Shown here: piece after piece, positions 20,944 to 32,778 of the stretch
Layout of the letters: each line of letters opens with the position of its first letter
Position numbering within the stretch: the stretch's first letter is position 1
Program-made: the position numbers and the translations under genes
Notes under the pieces: generated by a model
The model's input: only the letters and a program-made list of their open reading frames with translations
What the model was told of the DNA's origin: nothing
Database searches by the model: none
Source of the DNA: Siphonodentalium dalli
Lineage: Eukaryota; Mollusca; Scaphopoda; Gadilida; Siphonodentaliidae
DNA: 64,000 nt
Direction of reading: 5' to 3'
Assembly: GCA_032622095.1 (NCBI GenBank)
Contig: CP136064.1
Span: forward strand, 143,115,954-143,179,953

Positions 20944-21721
20944 TCTATTATATATTTTGGAAGATCTGTTTGTGTGTGTGTGTGTGTGTCTGTCTGTGTG
21001 ATCGCGATGAACTCGAAAACGGCCCAGCCGATTTCAATGAAACTTGGTATGTGGGGGTATTTTCGGCCGGGGGGTGGCATGGGCCTATTAATTTTCAGAT
21101 CCGAGGTCAACTTTTCACGTGCCGAGGTCAAATCTGTTTTTACTCTGTGTTACGGGACTTTCATTTGAGTTCGGTGCTTACAAATCGATTCGAAACATCG
21201 CGAATAATAAAATGTCAGTCATAATAATGATACTGTGAGAATCTTTCGTGTTTCCTCTTTCCAACGATATATAATGAATATGTATCCGTTTTAGTTATCT
21301 GCCTCAATTATCAAGAAGAAGTGGTACTATCTTCCATCAGGATAAAAACAATGCGTAACTTCTATGACGTCGTTAGAGGTCATAACGTTAGATCACGTTA
21401 ACGCTTAACCGGCCGATGCATTTGACTGTTTCAGACGTCTTGGCGATATCTTGGGCACCGATGGTAATTTATCTTTACGTTGAAACTTGATAATTAATGA
21501 GCGTGTGTATATGAGGCGCTTTTATATACTTGAGTGGAAATCAAATCGGGTTAAACTGGCGGATTTTTACAGACGAAATTTGATGCATAGGGTATCCACT
21601 GGGCCGATTTCCCGGTATCCACTGGGCCGATTTCCACCATTTTTGGGGTGTTGGTGTATTACCCCACCTGACCTTGATCAATTCAAGGTCAAAGCCCGGA
21701 CGAAGTCGGGTCACCTTCTAG
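20944..21721 (+). mobile_element. Helitron 1 (non-autonomous)
   Basis: Begins TCTATTATATATTTTGG after an A. Ends with the hairpin GCCCGGACGAAGTCGGG, ten bases, then CTAG followed by T. TC...hairpin...CTRR at an A/T site with no target duplication is the Helitron signature. No Rep/helicase frame. A GT run and a GGCCCAGCCGATTTCAATGA block follow the 5' end. Confidence 0.8.
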
Positions 21722-21732
21722 TATTATATATA

Positions 21733-22404
21733 TCTACTATATATATTTGGGACTTCTGTCTGTCTGTTTGTTTGTTAGCTATGGCCGGGAAAACTGCCGG
21801 ACGGATTGAGCCCAAACTTCCTATCTAAGGGTAAAACTCAGATGAAGTGTCATCGCACAGCTTCTGAGAACGTCAGAGCACTCCTTCTCCATTCTCAGTC
21901 ACCAAAATGACCGTCCTTGGCACTGTGGGATTAATCGCGTTGATAGTTAAAGAGCGTTCGTATCCGCGGTGTCGTTGATAAAGAGCGTATGCGTGTAGTC
22001 TGGGGCCAGACGTGAGTGTGTCCACATGTATCCAGACATGAGCGTGTTGTGTGATTCTTATTTCTGTCTTCGTACTTAAGGGTTCCAAGGAACGGGGGTG
22101 ATTTTCATCGGGTAAGTTTTTCCGCCCGAGGTGATCTTCACCTTGAAACGGGTACCCACAAACATACCTCTTTTAGGGACGGGTACCATCACAGGACGGG
22201 TACCATCATTTATCTTGATTAAAAAGGCAGAATTAACTCAAATTAAATAAAAAAAATTAACGGATTTCGACGAAATTTGATACCTAGGGATACTTTTGTC
22301 GGGGGAGTGTTTTCGACGGGTCAAATCGTTACCCCGAACTGACCTTGACCTTCAAAATGGTCAATTCAAGGTCAAAGCCCGGACGAAGTCGGGTCACCTG
22401 CTAG
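21733..22404 (+). mobile_element. Helitron 2, 11 bp downstream of Helitron 1
   Basis: Begins TCTACTATATATATTTGGGA after an A and ends with the same hairpin GCCCGGACGAAGTCGGG and CTAG. It carries TTAAAGAGCGTTCGTATCCG and a GATCTTCACCTTGAAACGGG block shared with the Helitron at 48098-49783. Ends in ACCTTGAC/CAAGGTCA words. Confidence 0.8.
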
Positions 22405-23003
22405 TCTATTATATATTTTGGAAGATCTGTCTGTCTGTGTGTCTGTGTGTTCGCGATGAACTCGAAAACGGCCCAGCCGATTTCAATGAAACTTGGTATG
22501 TGGGGGTATTTTCGGCCGGGGGGTGGCATAGGCATATTAATTTGTCCGTGCGACGTGACCTTGAAATCGGATCATTTCAAGGTCAAACGCCCGAATATCA
22601 CGGGATTTCGATGAAACTTGGTATGTGGGGGTACTTTAGTATGGGGAGTCTCATAAGCATATTCATTTGCCCGTGCGACGTGACCTTGACCTTGAAATCG
22701 GGTCAATTCAAGGTCAAATCGCCAATTTTGATGGGATTTCGCCGAAATTTTATACATAGGGTTACTTTTGTCCACTGGGTGTTTTGGGCGGGTCGAGTCG
22801 TGACCCCGACCTGACCTTGACCTTCAAAATGATCAATTCAAGGTCAAATCGGGTAAAACCGGATGGATTTCGATGGGCACGTTTGTCGGGTACTTTTGTC
22901 CGGGCAGTGTTTTGGACTGGTCAAATCGTGACCCCACTTGACCTTGACCTTCAAAATGGACAATTCAAGGTCAAAGCCCGGACGAAGTCGGGTCACCTTC
23001 TAG
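22405..23003 (+). mobile_element. Helitron 3, abutting Helitron 2 with no gap
   Basis: Starts TCTATTATATATTTTGG directly after the CTAG of Helitron 2, and ends GCCCGGACGAAGTCGGGTC...CTAG followed by T. Internally it has three to four diverged copies of a block ending CAATTCAAGGTCAAA. The frame 22296-22814 across the junction is a by-product of these repeats. Confidence 0.8.
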
Positions 23004-24100
23004 TATAATATATTATTATAAGTCGAGGACCAGAAGTTCATCGTAGAAAGATTGTGAAAATTCCTCATCGGCATATATTATGTACTTCAAATTAGTAATA
23101 TATTTACGTTCTAGTTTTTATAAAATATGCACACCTGAATACGGAAATGGCTTATTCGAGCTTCCAAATTGTGTCTCTGTAATTTGGAAGTTGGTATAAG
23201 GTATGTCGAAATAATCCTATACTGGCTTCATATGCCATCAAAATTACTTGTCATGGTCACAGGATTTTTCCAGCTGCTCAATTTTTTTTCGCCCAGAATT
23301 TAAGCAAATGCTCTTTATTGCAACCATACCAGGGATAGACTTAACACGGAACGCTGTTGTTTGTTTGGGACACATACATCGTGTTCAAAGTTGGATTTTT
23401 TTATGACTTACTTTCGTATTTCTGAGACTTTTTATGCCCACAGAAAGTATTTATCGACATATTTCGACACCGCTAAATATTCAAAAGCGAACATTATTGG
23501 GTGTATTTTGGAGCGCAAACCGCCATGAAAATGATATGATTTCATCTGAACATTAAGTTATATGATGTTAATTTTACATACAATTCGATCAAAATTAAAT
23601 AAAACGTTAACCGGCACTGAGTAAGTAGCTATTACATAATAACACGGGTCGCCGGCAGTACGCAAGAAGCATTATATATACTACCATACATGTATATCAG
23701 GCACAATAAATATTTACAGCGCCGACAATAACACACTACCGGTGTGAATATGTATGTTGGGGCGGGAAGATATGATAACAGGAGTAAACTAGTAATAAGT
23801 GCCCTTTATTGCTTCATGCATGGAGAAAAGCGGGACCCGATTTCAGTCTATGACTGTAACTTGAATAAGGCTTTTGGTGGTATATATTAATGTCGGTATA
23901 TAAACTATTTGACGCGTTTGTCGACCTATCTATAATATTTTTGTTAGCACCAGATACAACTACAGCATAATGCTATAAATTATAAGAAATGTAAATTCGC
24001 CTCAAAATAATACTCCACGTCACGTGACATTATAGATGCGACCATCGTGTTATTTTCATGCGTATGTTAGTGCTATCTGTCTATAGTTATGACAGTCATC
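23004..24100. repeat. Diverged repeat R, copy 2
   Basis: Contains ACGGAAATGGCTTATTCGAG (23150), GCTCTTTATTGCAACCATA (23310), ACAGCGCCGACAATAACA (23718; also at 26412) and the GTCGACCTATCTA...TTAGCACCAGA block (23920). The order matches copies 1 and 3. No coding frame. Confidence 0.6.
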
Positions 24101-24108
24101 GCCCGGCA

Positions 24109-24181
24109 GTTTTCCAAGCGAATATGCGTGAAAGTAGAGGGCTTTTGTCGCCTGCGGCTACGGGATTGGCTTGGAAAACCA
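24109..24181. repeat. Short hairpin repeat, copy 1
   Basis: Contains GTTTTCCAAGCGAAT, TGAAAGTAGAGGGCTTTTGT, CGCCTGCGGCTACGGG and ATTGGCTTGGAAAAC. The outer words are inverted to each other. A better paired copy is at 24428-24495. Confidence 0.7.
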
Positions 24182-24427
24182 TTTAGTTTTGTTCTTTAAT
24201 ATATTCTAGAATCTCGTGGCGTTGCAGTTTCCGCAACATCTATATTTATCCTTCTTTCATAAAACCTAACCTCGGTTCTGTAACGCTGTACTTCTCCATA
24301 CACCATACAATAATCTGCTTCTCTACTGTTGGAATGTCAACCCAAATGGCTGTATTTGACAGTTGTTCTATATTCCGCCTTCAGTATTTGTTTATTTCTC
24401 ACTTTTGCAGGCCATTATGGCCTTATT

Positions 24428-24495
24428 TTTCCAAGCCAATCTGGGTGAAAGTAGAGGACTTTTGTCGCCTACGGCTACGGGATTGGCTTGGGAAA
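24428..24495. repeat. Short hairpin repeat, copy 2
   Basis: TTTCCAAGCCAATC (24428-24441) pairs with GATTGGCTTGGGAAA (24481-24495), with one bulge. The centre TGAAAGTAGAGGACTTTTGT and CGCCTACGGCTACGGG matches copy 1 at two positions short of identity. It may be a tiny fold-back MITE. Confidence 0.7.
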
Positions 24496-24499
24496 CCAA

Positions 24500-25080
24500 T
24501 CTTATTTCGTGTGTCATAAGTGTGCCATTTGTCCCAAAAGACAGACAGATAGATAATTTTGCTTTATATTCAGTACAAGTTGCAAAATAAAAATCTGATG
24601 CGCAATTAAAATCATTATCTTTTTCCGCGACAAGAGTAACATCCGACTGCTCCAAACAAAGGACATTATCTGTATGATATAAAAAATAATTTATCGGGAT
24701 TATTTGAATGTAATTTATAACATTTATGGACCTTTTCCCTTTCAAAAATCTTGATATTTAGATACTCAGGAATCTTCTAGATTTGCGCGCATGATAAACA
24801 GAAATATAACCATGGTTAAATAATCAATTAAACTTAGTGTGCAGCATTCAACCATAGTATGCATTACATGTTTTTTCATATTTAGTTGATGATTTATGTA
24901 CTACATTATTACGTTTGACTGTTATAATTTATTGATAACATATTGCTCATTAAATAATGTAATAAACCGAATGTGTTCTTTTCATCGGCCCTTGATTTCA
25001 TAGCCACTTGATTGTCAGTCTGAGGTATAAGGGCAATATAGCCTTTGGCATATACATTCTGCATTTCATATATGCCATCA
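24500..25080. other. No feature seen
   Basis: AT-rich. The minus frame 24392-24745 overlaps the hairpin repeat and has no recognisable domain. Confidence 0.5.
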
Positions 25081-25340
25081 ACGTCATTTTTCGGTTAGTA
25101 GACGAATAACATATACTGCATAATTCCCTGTCATCTTGCCGTCAATCAACCAGAATCATGTTTTCAAAATATGCAAATGACGTGTTATTTCGACATATAA
25201 TATAGTTCTGTCGTATAGGGTATATTACTATGACGCGAGTCACTAATTCGACTGTATACAGGTGGCGATGTCATTGACAGTACACTACCGATACACAGAC
25301 CAGATTAATCAACACAGTAGTGTACTAGTATAGCTGTAGG
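25081..25340. repeat. Repeat pair with 26729-26942, copy 1
   Basis: Shares CATACTG.ATAATTCCC, CATCTTGCC, ATGTTTTCAAAATATG, AGTTCTGTCGTA and CACTAATTCGACTGTATACA with 26729-26942, in order. It ends in TGACAGTACACTACCGATAC. Confidence 0.75.
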
Positions 25341-26389
25341 GTGGATACACACATGCATGTGATGTCTGTATGTAAAAATCCATGTATTTTACATGGTCAC
25401 ACCAATCATTGATAGCATTAATCGCCTGCGCGGGATCCTTCCATTTCAACAGGCGAGACCAGTGAGTAGTTTTAGCCAAAATCAAACTAACTGCTATCAA
25501 GAGATTTCAGGCCAGTCATAAACATGTCTGCTTTCATGGGTGCCGAAATGAATAAATCCTGATTGATATCTGCTGCTGTTTTTCACGAGTTTTAGTTCAT
25601 TTCGAAAAGTGAATTTGAGTTCGACGATTTTATACTTCATTTGTTTCTCGTCATTTCTTGGAAACAGGGTCATCCAAAATAAAAATAAAATGTGCAGACT
25701 TTTGAAGCTCTTTTATGACGATTGTGATACATGAGGGTTTAATGTCCCACACACTTGATTCCCAATTTGATCTCGTCCAGCAAAACCCGAACGGCTCTCT
25801 GGTTCCACATTTTGGAAGTGCTATATTAATACACATGGCAATCAACTAACTCATACATGGTGAATTCCATGTTAAGTAATTTAGCCTAATCGGACAATGC
25901 CGAGTCGTAAGGATAAGGATATTTGTTTCTCGACTATGCATGGCCTGAGCTCAAATGAAAACAATCCAATATGGTGCTCTCATGCCTTGAATAACAGGCA
26001 TTGGAAAATTAAGACAGACAATACCAGTTTGTTGAGATTGCTCGGATAATTTGAGGGCGAGCTCATGTGATAACATTCAATTGGGATTTCCATGCATATA
26101 TCCATTGCAGAGCCAAACAAATTAATGCAGGTACAGCGTTGAAAGAAAAAAGTCACCCCCCCCCCATTTTAACCCAGAATGCACAGAACAGTATATGTTT
26201 CTCAGGCCAAAGGATGAACAAGTTCCTAACTGTCACACTTTTAGCCTGTACAGGCTTGAATTACCACATTTTGGACTATAATCCATGATTGGGGGAGGGG
26301 GCTAGTTCTCGAAAGTTTCGAATAACTAAGGGATTTAGTTGAATGTATCGGTTGGGATTATCTGGGCAAAAATGTACAACATAATGTTT
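25341..26389. other. No feature seen apart from poly-C
   Basis: A C-run lies near 26156-26165. The short frames at 25309-25500, 25651-25845 and 26067-26288 show no domain and no splice support. Confidence 0.5.
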
Positions 26390-26880
26390 TACTTAAATAG
26401 ATAAACATTGACAGCGCCGACAATAACAACTACAAAATGTGTATGTTGGGGCGGGAAGGCTGGGTGATGACACAAAAAATGCACAGAGTTCGTATGCAAT
26501 ACTTATTTTCTCAAAAATTTCAACATGTCAAAAATATACGGAGCATGACTTTTATCAACAATACTTTTATGAATATGAAATTCGCTTTCTTGAATCTATT
26601 GAATACTATAGGAAATCGTAGGTAATTAATTATAAGTATAAAGACGCATCAAAATATTTAAAATTGACACAAGATGATCGATATAATCGACAAAAAGGTA
26701 CTGTTCCCGGAAAATAATTCCCTGACTAATTAACATACTGTATAATTCCCCACCATCTTGCCACCAATCGACTAGAATAATGTTTTCAAAATATGTAAAT
26801 GACATACATATAGTTCTGTCGTAGGGCATATTACAATGACGCAAGTCACTAATTCGACTGTATACAGGTGCCGATGTCAT
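26390..26880. repeat. Repeat R segment and second copy of the 25081-25340 repeat
   Basis: ACAGCGCCGACAATAACA and GTATGTTGGGGCGGGAAG (26412-26458) match 23718-23770. 26490-26720 matches 20480-20800. 26729-26880 matches 25081-25290. The mosaic implies one ancestral longer repeat. Confidence 0.6.
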
Positions 26881-27004
26881 TGACAGTACACTACCGATAC
26901 ACCGACGAGATTAATCAGCAGTCTAGTGTACTAGTATAGTTATACCAGTACACCAGACTGTGTTGAGTAATCTGGTGTGTGTATCGGTAGTGTACTGTCG
27001 ACAG
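26881..27004. repeat. 62-bp arm inverted repeat
   Basis: TGACAGTACACTACCGATAC on the left (26881) faces GTATCGGTAGTGTACTGTCG on the right (26981-27000), with further pairing toward the centre near 26942. The left arm is the end of the repeat also seen at 25289, so two repeat ends meet head to head. Confidence 0.75.
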
Positions 27005-28387
27005 TGTACTTGGAATATACTAGTTAATAGATAACTGACAACCAACGAAGGCCATATAATTACGCGGATGTGTTGCTTTCGACATATTAGTCGCTCTCTG
27101 TATATTAGCGCTGCATAGATCTCAATAATGGCATCCATTTTGTTTTTATTTTCGTAAATGACATAAATAGCATTACTGAAAAACACATTTAATTGAGTTC
27201 AACGATTGTATCTCATCCACCATTAATTTATATGAACATATACCCAACGCATCTCTGGGGAAACATGTTCCATCAGAAATCTTGTCCCCAGATCGGTCAC
27301 TATATATACCCAATGCCAGCCCCTCTCCGTTAACATACAACACATAAAAGCAGCGGTCCTTTTTTTAATTCTCAGCTTAGCTTCGTATTATTAAGTAAAT
27401 GGTTGAGAAAAAGCCTAATTGGTATATTACGAACTTAAAAGTAGTACATGTAGTATAGTTAGGTTTTTCTAGTCCCAGTAAAATATGTATATATTTAAAC
27501 GGAAATGGCTCGTTCAAGCTTCCGTTTTTTCAAAGTAAATTGGAAGGATTTATAAGATATAGGTTCACAAATACGCGAATATTGATATATATTTGAACAA
27601 TACTTGTCTTGCATGGTCACAGCCATTGTCCAACTGTTTCAATTTTCGCACCTAATTTAAATAAATTGAACGCTCTTTATTGAAACCATATCATGAATAG
27701 ATTAACACGGAATCCCGTGGATTGCCGTGCACATTGGTGTTGTTTGCTTGGAACACAAACAACGTGTTCATGGTTGTATATTTTATTACTTTAATTCGTC
27801 TTCATGTGACATAATGCCCTTAGAAATGTAGTTCAACTATTTATCGACATATATCAATACCGGGAAAAATTCAAAAGCGAATATTATTGGGTGTATCGTG
27901 ATACTCGTGTTTAATGATTTTTTTCCCCGAAAATCGTGCCGGAAGATCGATAAATTTCAAGTTCTGGCATCAGTAACCTCAAGTTATAATTTCAATACTA
28001 ACCACGTGGTAATACTCATATCATGTGATATATTTTGGAAATATCAATCTAAACGAAAATGAACCATCGCGGTTATACAGTATAGTATAACTAGCATTTC
28101 TGTTTGGTGCCAATTACTGCCAAATCTATATTTGAATGTATACACCTTAATTTATCTTGTATATATGTGTACTCACATGCACCGACTCTTTCTCACGTCT
28201 GTTATGTATCGTGTATACATGTTTTGCTTGTTCCACATACAATGTGACTTGGTATTCATTTATTCAAACATTCGGCGCCCTTGTTCAATTTATTTATTGG
28301 AAAAGCGAGACCGAAAATAGATCATTTTTAAGTACTGACGCTAAAATTATATACGCACTTATCATATATACACAATCATGCTTGCAA
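27005..28387. repeat. Diverged repeat R, copy 3
   Basis: Contains ACGGAAATGGCTCGTTCAAG (27500), CGCTCTTTATTGAAACCATA (27669) and ATCGACATAT..C (27844, as at 23453), plus CGGCGCCCTTGTTCAATT (28273, also at 31215). It is cut at 28387 by the second 2.7-kb element. No coding frame is supported. Confidence 0.55.
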
Positions 28388-31075
28388 CCCTTACATTTCC
28401 CAAGTGTGTTATAAGTGTCAAATAAGTGTTGTATAAGTGTAGGAAAATTTTTCCTCTAAGTGTGCACTTACAACCAAGTGTACAAGTCCAACAGTGGCAG
28501 TAAGTGTAGTGCAAGTGTACCATAAGTGTACAGTAAGTGTACGTTCCAACTATGTAAATGAGGTGAGTGTCATATAAGTGTATGATTCTAAAGTGTGGTA
28601 TAAGTGTATGTTGGCAAGTGTAATAGAACTGTATAATAATTGCAAGTGTTTTATAAGTGTAAGTTCTGAATGGGGTTGTAAGTGTATTGTAAGTGTACAA
28701 TGGTGATTGTGATGCAAGTGTATTATATAAGTGTATAGTACATGTATTAGTAAAATAAGTGTATATCATAAATGGGCATGCACATATTAAATTTCACTAT
28801 CAAAGATGGCAATTGATGCATTAATCAAGGGAATCACATTCACAATGATTTAGACTGATAAAATACTTTATTATATTATATTAATAATGTTTTAATATAT
28901 AAATCATCTATCGATTAGGTTCCTTGGCTCAATAAATATATTTCATAAATCTGGTGCTGATATGCGAAGTTTGAATGAGCTGAAGTATCTTCAAGCTTGT
29001 CTCTTCCCGTTTGTCTTTACTCCACTTTTGTCATGATGTCCATGTCATATTCAGTACCATGTCCCATTTAAAGCATGCAGTGCCTGCTGTGGGATGTTTA
29101 GTTTAGCACGGTGAGTGAGAGAAATTTGCAAACGTTGGCATGACCGATTCCAGTTTTTTTTTGGCCAAAAAAGCTGTAAGTGAGTCATTTTTTTCTTCTT
29201 CTGATGTCACATTGTCTCTGAGATGATCCAAATTCCAATGTGCTCTGTGTGCCCAGTCTACCCCTCCGCCAAAATTAGTTTTGTCCGGTATCACAAGCAT
29301 TTGGACAAGACGTCAAGATGATTGAAATTGAATCCGTGATCAGTCCTCCTGGCGAGTCTTGCCAACGTTGTCATTGGGCAACAATGAAACATGCTAGAGA
29401 TCAATCACTGAATCAGCTGGACGACAGCCATCACTCTCCGATTGAGAATTATCACTTGTAAATAAATGTATGTTGTATATCTGAATTTAGCGCACGTTTC
29501 CATCGGTTATAATCTGTATGCATCCAGTGTGACTTTACTGTTGACATGATTTAATTTCTCAATGTCATCGTGTCATTGTAGGATCACCGGTCGAATTGGG
29601 AACAAACTTCGCCTATTTGCGTAATTATTTGCCGAATTCAGCCTCCTACCACCTGTTCTATCTCTAGTGTGTTTGGTTCCTTTCTTCTTTTTGCCAAATT
29701 GTTGAATTGTTTTGGCTTTTCTCGCCGTCATTTTCGTATATGAAAGCTGTTGTCAAATAAAATGCAGATGAAATTTAAATTTGATTTCTTGACCGCCGAA
29801 TTACCGGAATGTGGTCTGCGCATGCGCATGTAGTCACGGTCACAGTCACGTGTTAGCTTTTAGCCAATCGTATGCTCAGTTCTAGGATATCACTTGATTT
29901 AGACGGGTTTCCCCAATAAAATGATGACATCAGAGGACAATGTTTACACACAGCGAGATGGGATTTAATTCCCCATACACGAACACGTGGGCAGAAAGCC
30001 GCAACCATTTCCTTTGGGAGATTTACAGTGTGTCGATAATCACACGTATATACAGTTAAACTTTGTTATTTTTGATACATTTTAAGTTAAATTAAAAACA
30101 GATAGCAGGTACATATTTGTACTTCTCCGAGAATGTTAAAAACAATTTTTATCTGTTCATCATTATTTTATTGTCACGAAATTACGCTAACTATCGAAGT
30201 TTTGCCATAAAAAACCCCGATAAAAATAATTATATTTGGGAGTATTGCACGTCAAAATTACGGGTTTAGAAACGATTTTTATTATACTTAATTCTGATCT
30301 GCGTCGTCAAACTACTATCATACCACATTTCTATATTCGTAATGGACATTTTTGTTGTTGTTTTTTGAATGCAGGTGTGTTTGGAAACACAATCATTGAA
30401 GCTTTCATATAGTAATACGCAAATTTCAATATACGTGATAGCGACCAATTTTCATTGTTTCTATGACAAACATTTTGCAGTTAATAAATTGTAGATATAC
30501 ATACTCATATATCTTTATTTTAGCACAAAAGATTCATAAAATTTATTACTATCGGAATATAAATAACAGAAAAACGAAATACCGTAATTTCAAAATTGAA
30601 AAAGTTCATATTTAATATAAGACGGCAATTATATAGTACAAATGTGCGAGGCTCTGAGCAGTATTCCTGAACATATCCATATCAAAGTTTGATAAGACTT
30701 AGTGTGGTATAAGTGTTGATAAATTTTTCCAAAGTTCCATAAGTGTACCTTTAAGTGTGGGGCAGTGTTCCCAAAACATTTAAAAAGTATAAGTATCATC
30801 AGTGTGTCATAAGTGTAGAGAGAACTTTTCAAAGTACCATAAGTGTAGCTGTAAGTGTGGGCAGCATGCCCAAAGATGTTCAAAGTCTCAAAAGTGTAGA
30901 GCAAGTGTACACTTATTACAACACTTACACTACACTTACGAAATAAGTGTACATTTCGAAAAAAGTGAGTGTGGTACAAGTGTACTGAATTAAAAAAACA
31001 AAAGCTACAAGTTTACTATAAGTGTATACCTGAACTACACTTACAATGAAAGTGTACACTTAGAAAATATAAGGG
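28388..31075. mobile_element. 2.69-kb non-autonomous DNA element, copy 2, AAGTGTA arrays
   Basis: Same ends, arrays and interior as 17310-19983, with scattered single-base changes and small indels, such as an 18-base block near 30697 absent from copy 1 and a 9-base block missing near 29177. The flanking dinucleotide is AA on both sides. The two copies differ at only a percent or so by eye, so both moved recently. No transposase frame. Confidence 0.75.
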
Positions 31076-32142
31076 AACTCGGGTATCTAGAATTCTGGAC
31101 CTCAGTAAGTAATTTCTAGCTATAATGTCAATAGTAACCGTGCCGTGGTAATAATCATATCATACGACACATACGTGTATTTAGGAAATACCAGTATAAA
31201 CGAAACTAAAACAATCGGCGCCCTTGTTCAATTCATAAAGGAGTCCGAAAATCAATCATTTCGCGACATCGATTTTAAGTCAATGTATAGTTTTATATCA
31301 TACCCCACATCAGCAACAAAATGAAGCCAATAAAACGATAAAAACAATTATGACGCAGCAAAACAGAGTTAACAAACGAATTATATTTTTTAGACAATCA
31401 GCAAAGTAATTTAATTAGTTTCCAAAACGACAATTTAACACTTTAGTTCATTCAATGCAAACGGAACCCAAAACCATGCATTTTCTATAAACAATGCGCA
31501 AATGATCGTGCGCATGAACATGTTTTTATCGCTAATTGAATTAATTCAGTTCTTTCTAATTTCGGGTGTAGATTATATTTTTATTTATACAAGCACATGG
31601 GTAATTTCCGTATTTATCAACAGATTCGAGCCATTGAAGTCTGAAACCACAACCGCGGATTCCAATTATACACTTGGTACATTTCGTTTTTGTCAAAAGC
31701 TGATGTTTATTGAAATAAAAAAAATGCGATAACAGTATCAGCTTATGTTTCGATGTGTCACATGATTACGTAACTGACCAACATGCCACACGGCAGACCG
31801 CGGCGATACAACCTTTGATATTCCGCCGACAGACAGGGCTGATATCTTTATTTAACTGAAGCCTGGTAAAGCTATTTTTAACATGGCGTAAGGTAATTAG
31901 CCTGTCACACAGACTTCTTTTTTAATGGAGCGAGAACGTAATGTACAGTCCAAGAATAATACGGTAGAATCATCAAACACAATATCACAATCCAATAAAT
32001 TTATGAATCACATCAATTTAAATGGCAGTGGCAATAGACCTTGAAGAATCAAATCAGGTTCCGCACAAATCCGAATTAGCTGCGGCGACGTCAAATGTTG
32101 TAAACTTACAACTATGTGGATATAGAATACACGACAACAATG
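31076..32142. other. Repeat R right flank, then no feature seen
   Basis: 31095-31290 resembles 27970-28340 (CGTGGTAATA.TCATATCAT, CGGCGCCCTTGTTCAATT, CCGAAAAT). The remainder has a hydrophobic 76-codon frame at 31502-31732 without recognisable domains. Confidence 0.45.
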
Positions 32143-32150
32143 TTCAATAG

Positions 32151-32527
32151 CAGGGGCGCCGGAAGCATCCAAGGGCAGGGAGGGGACAGAGCCTACAAAA
32201 AGGGCACTTTTCCGCAAAAAAGGGCATTTTCTCCGCAAACTCGGGAAAATAACCATAAATTCATTGTGGCAAAAATCCCTATTTGAATGATATTTGTCGG
32301 TTTTTATGGCCGTTTTGTGATAAAATTGACAAAAATTAATATTCCTTGTGAAATTGGTGGTATTTGGACCAAAAAAGTCACATTTTGCTATAAAAACACG
32401 AGATTAAACACACAAAAAGCATTTTCTGTCTCCAGAAAAAGGGCAAGTCCTGCCCCCGCTCGCCCCTCTTGGTCAAGGGCAGGGGGGTCAGCTGCCCCCT
32501 CTGCCCCCCCCTCTTCCAGCGCCCCTG
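32151..32527. mobile_element. hAT-type MITE, 377 bp, second copy
   Basis: Ends CAGGGGCGCCGGAAG and CTTCCAGCGCCCCTG (one mismatch), flanked by TTCAATAG at 32143-32150 and 32528-32535. It has an additional stretch near the right end compared with 9631-9956. Otherwise almost the same sequence. Confidence 0.9.
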
Positions 32528-32778
32528 TTCAATAGCACACAATTGATATGGCTCGATGGCACTCAATAACAAGGTAATACACAAGATTATACGAAAGATT
32601 ATTACAAGTAATGTTGGTTGTTTTGGTTGTTCGGAAGTCTCTCTGGTGATGTCTTTCGGCGTCCTTGACCGCAGATCCGCAACTCTACAACACGCTGTTT
32701 GTTTTAGTAACTTTTACGTTTTTACCTTGAAAAATATGTGATTCAATCAGCAAAAACAGCAGTTTTGACTGTCAAAAC

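Noticed and set aside
22296-22814. 172-codon frame
   Set aside because: Crosses the Helitron 2/3 junction and encodes repeats of the Helitron block; no Rep or helicase motif.
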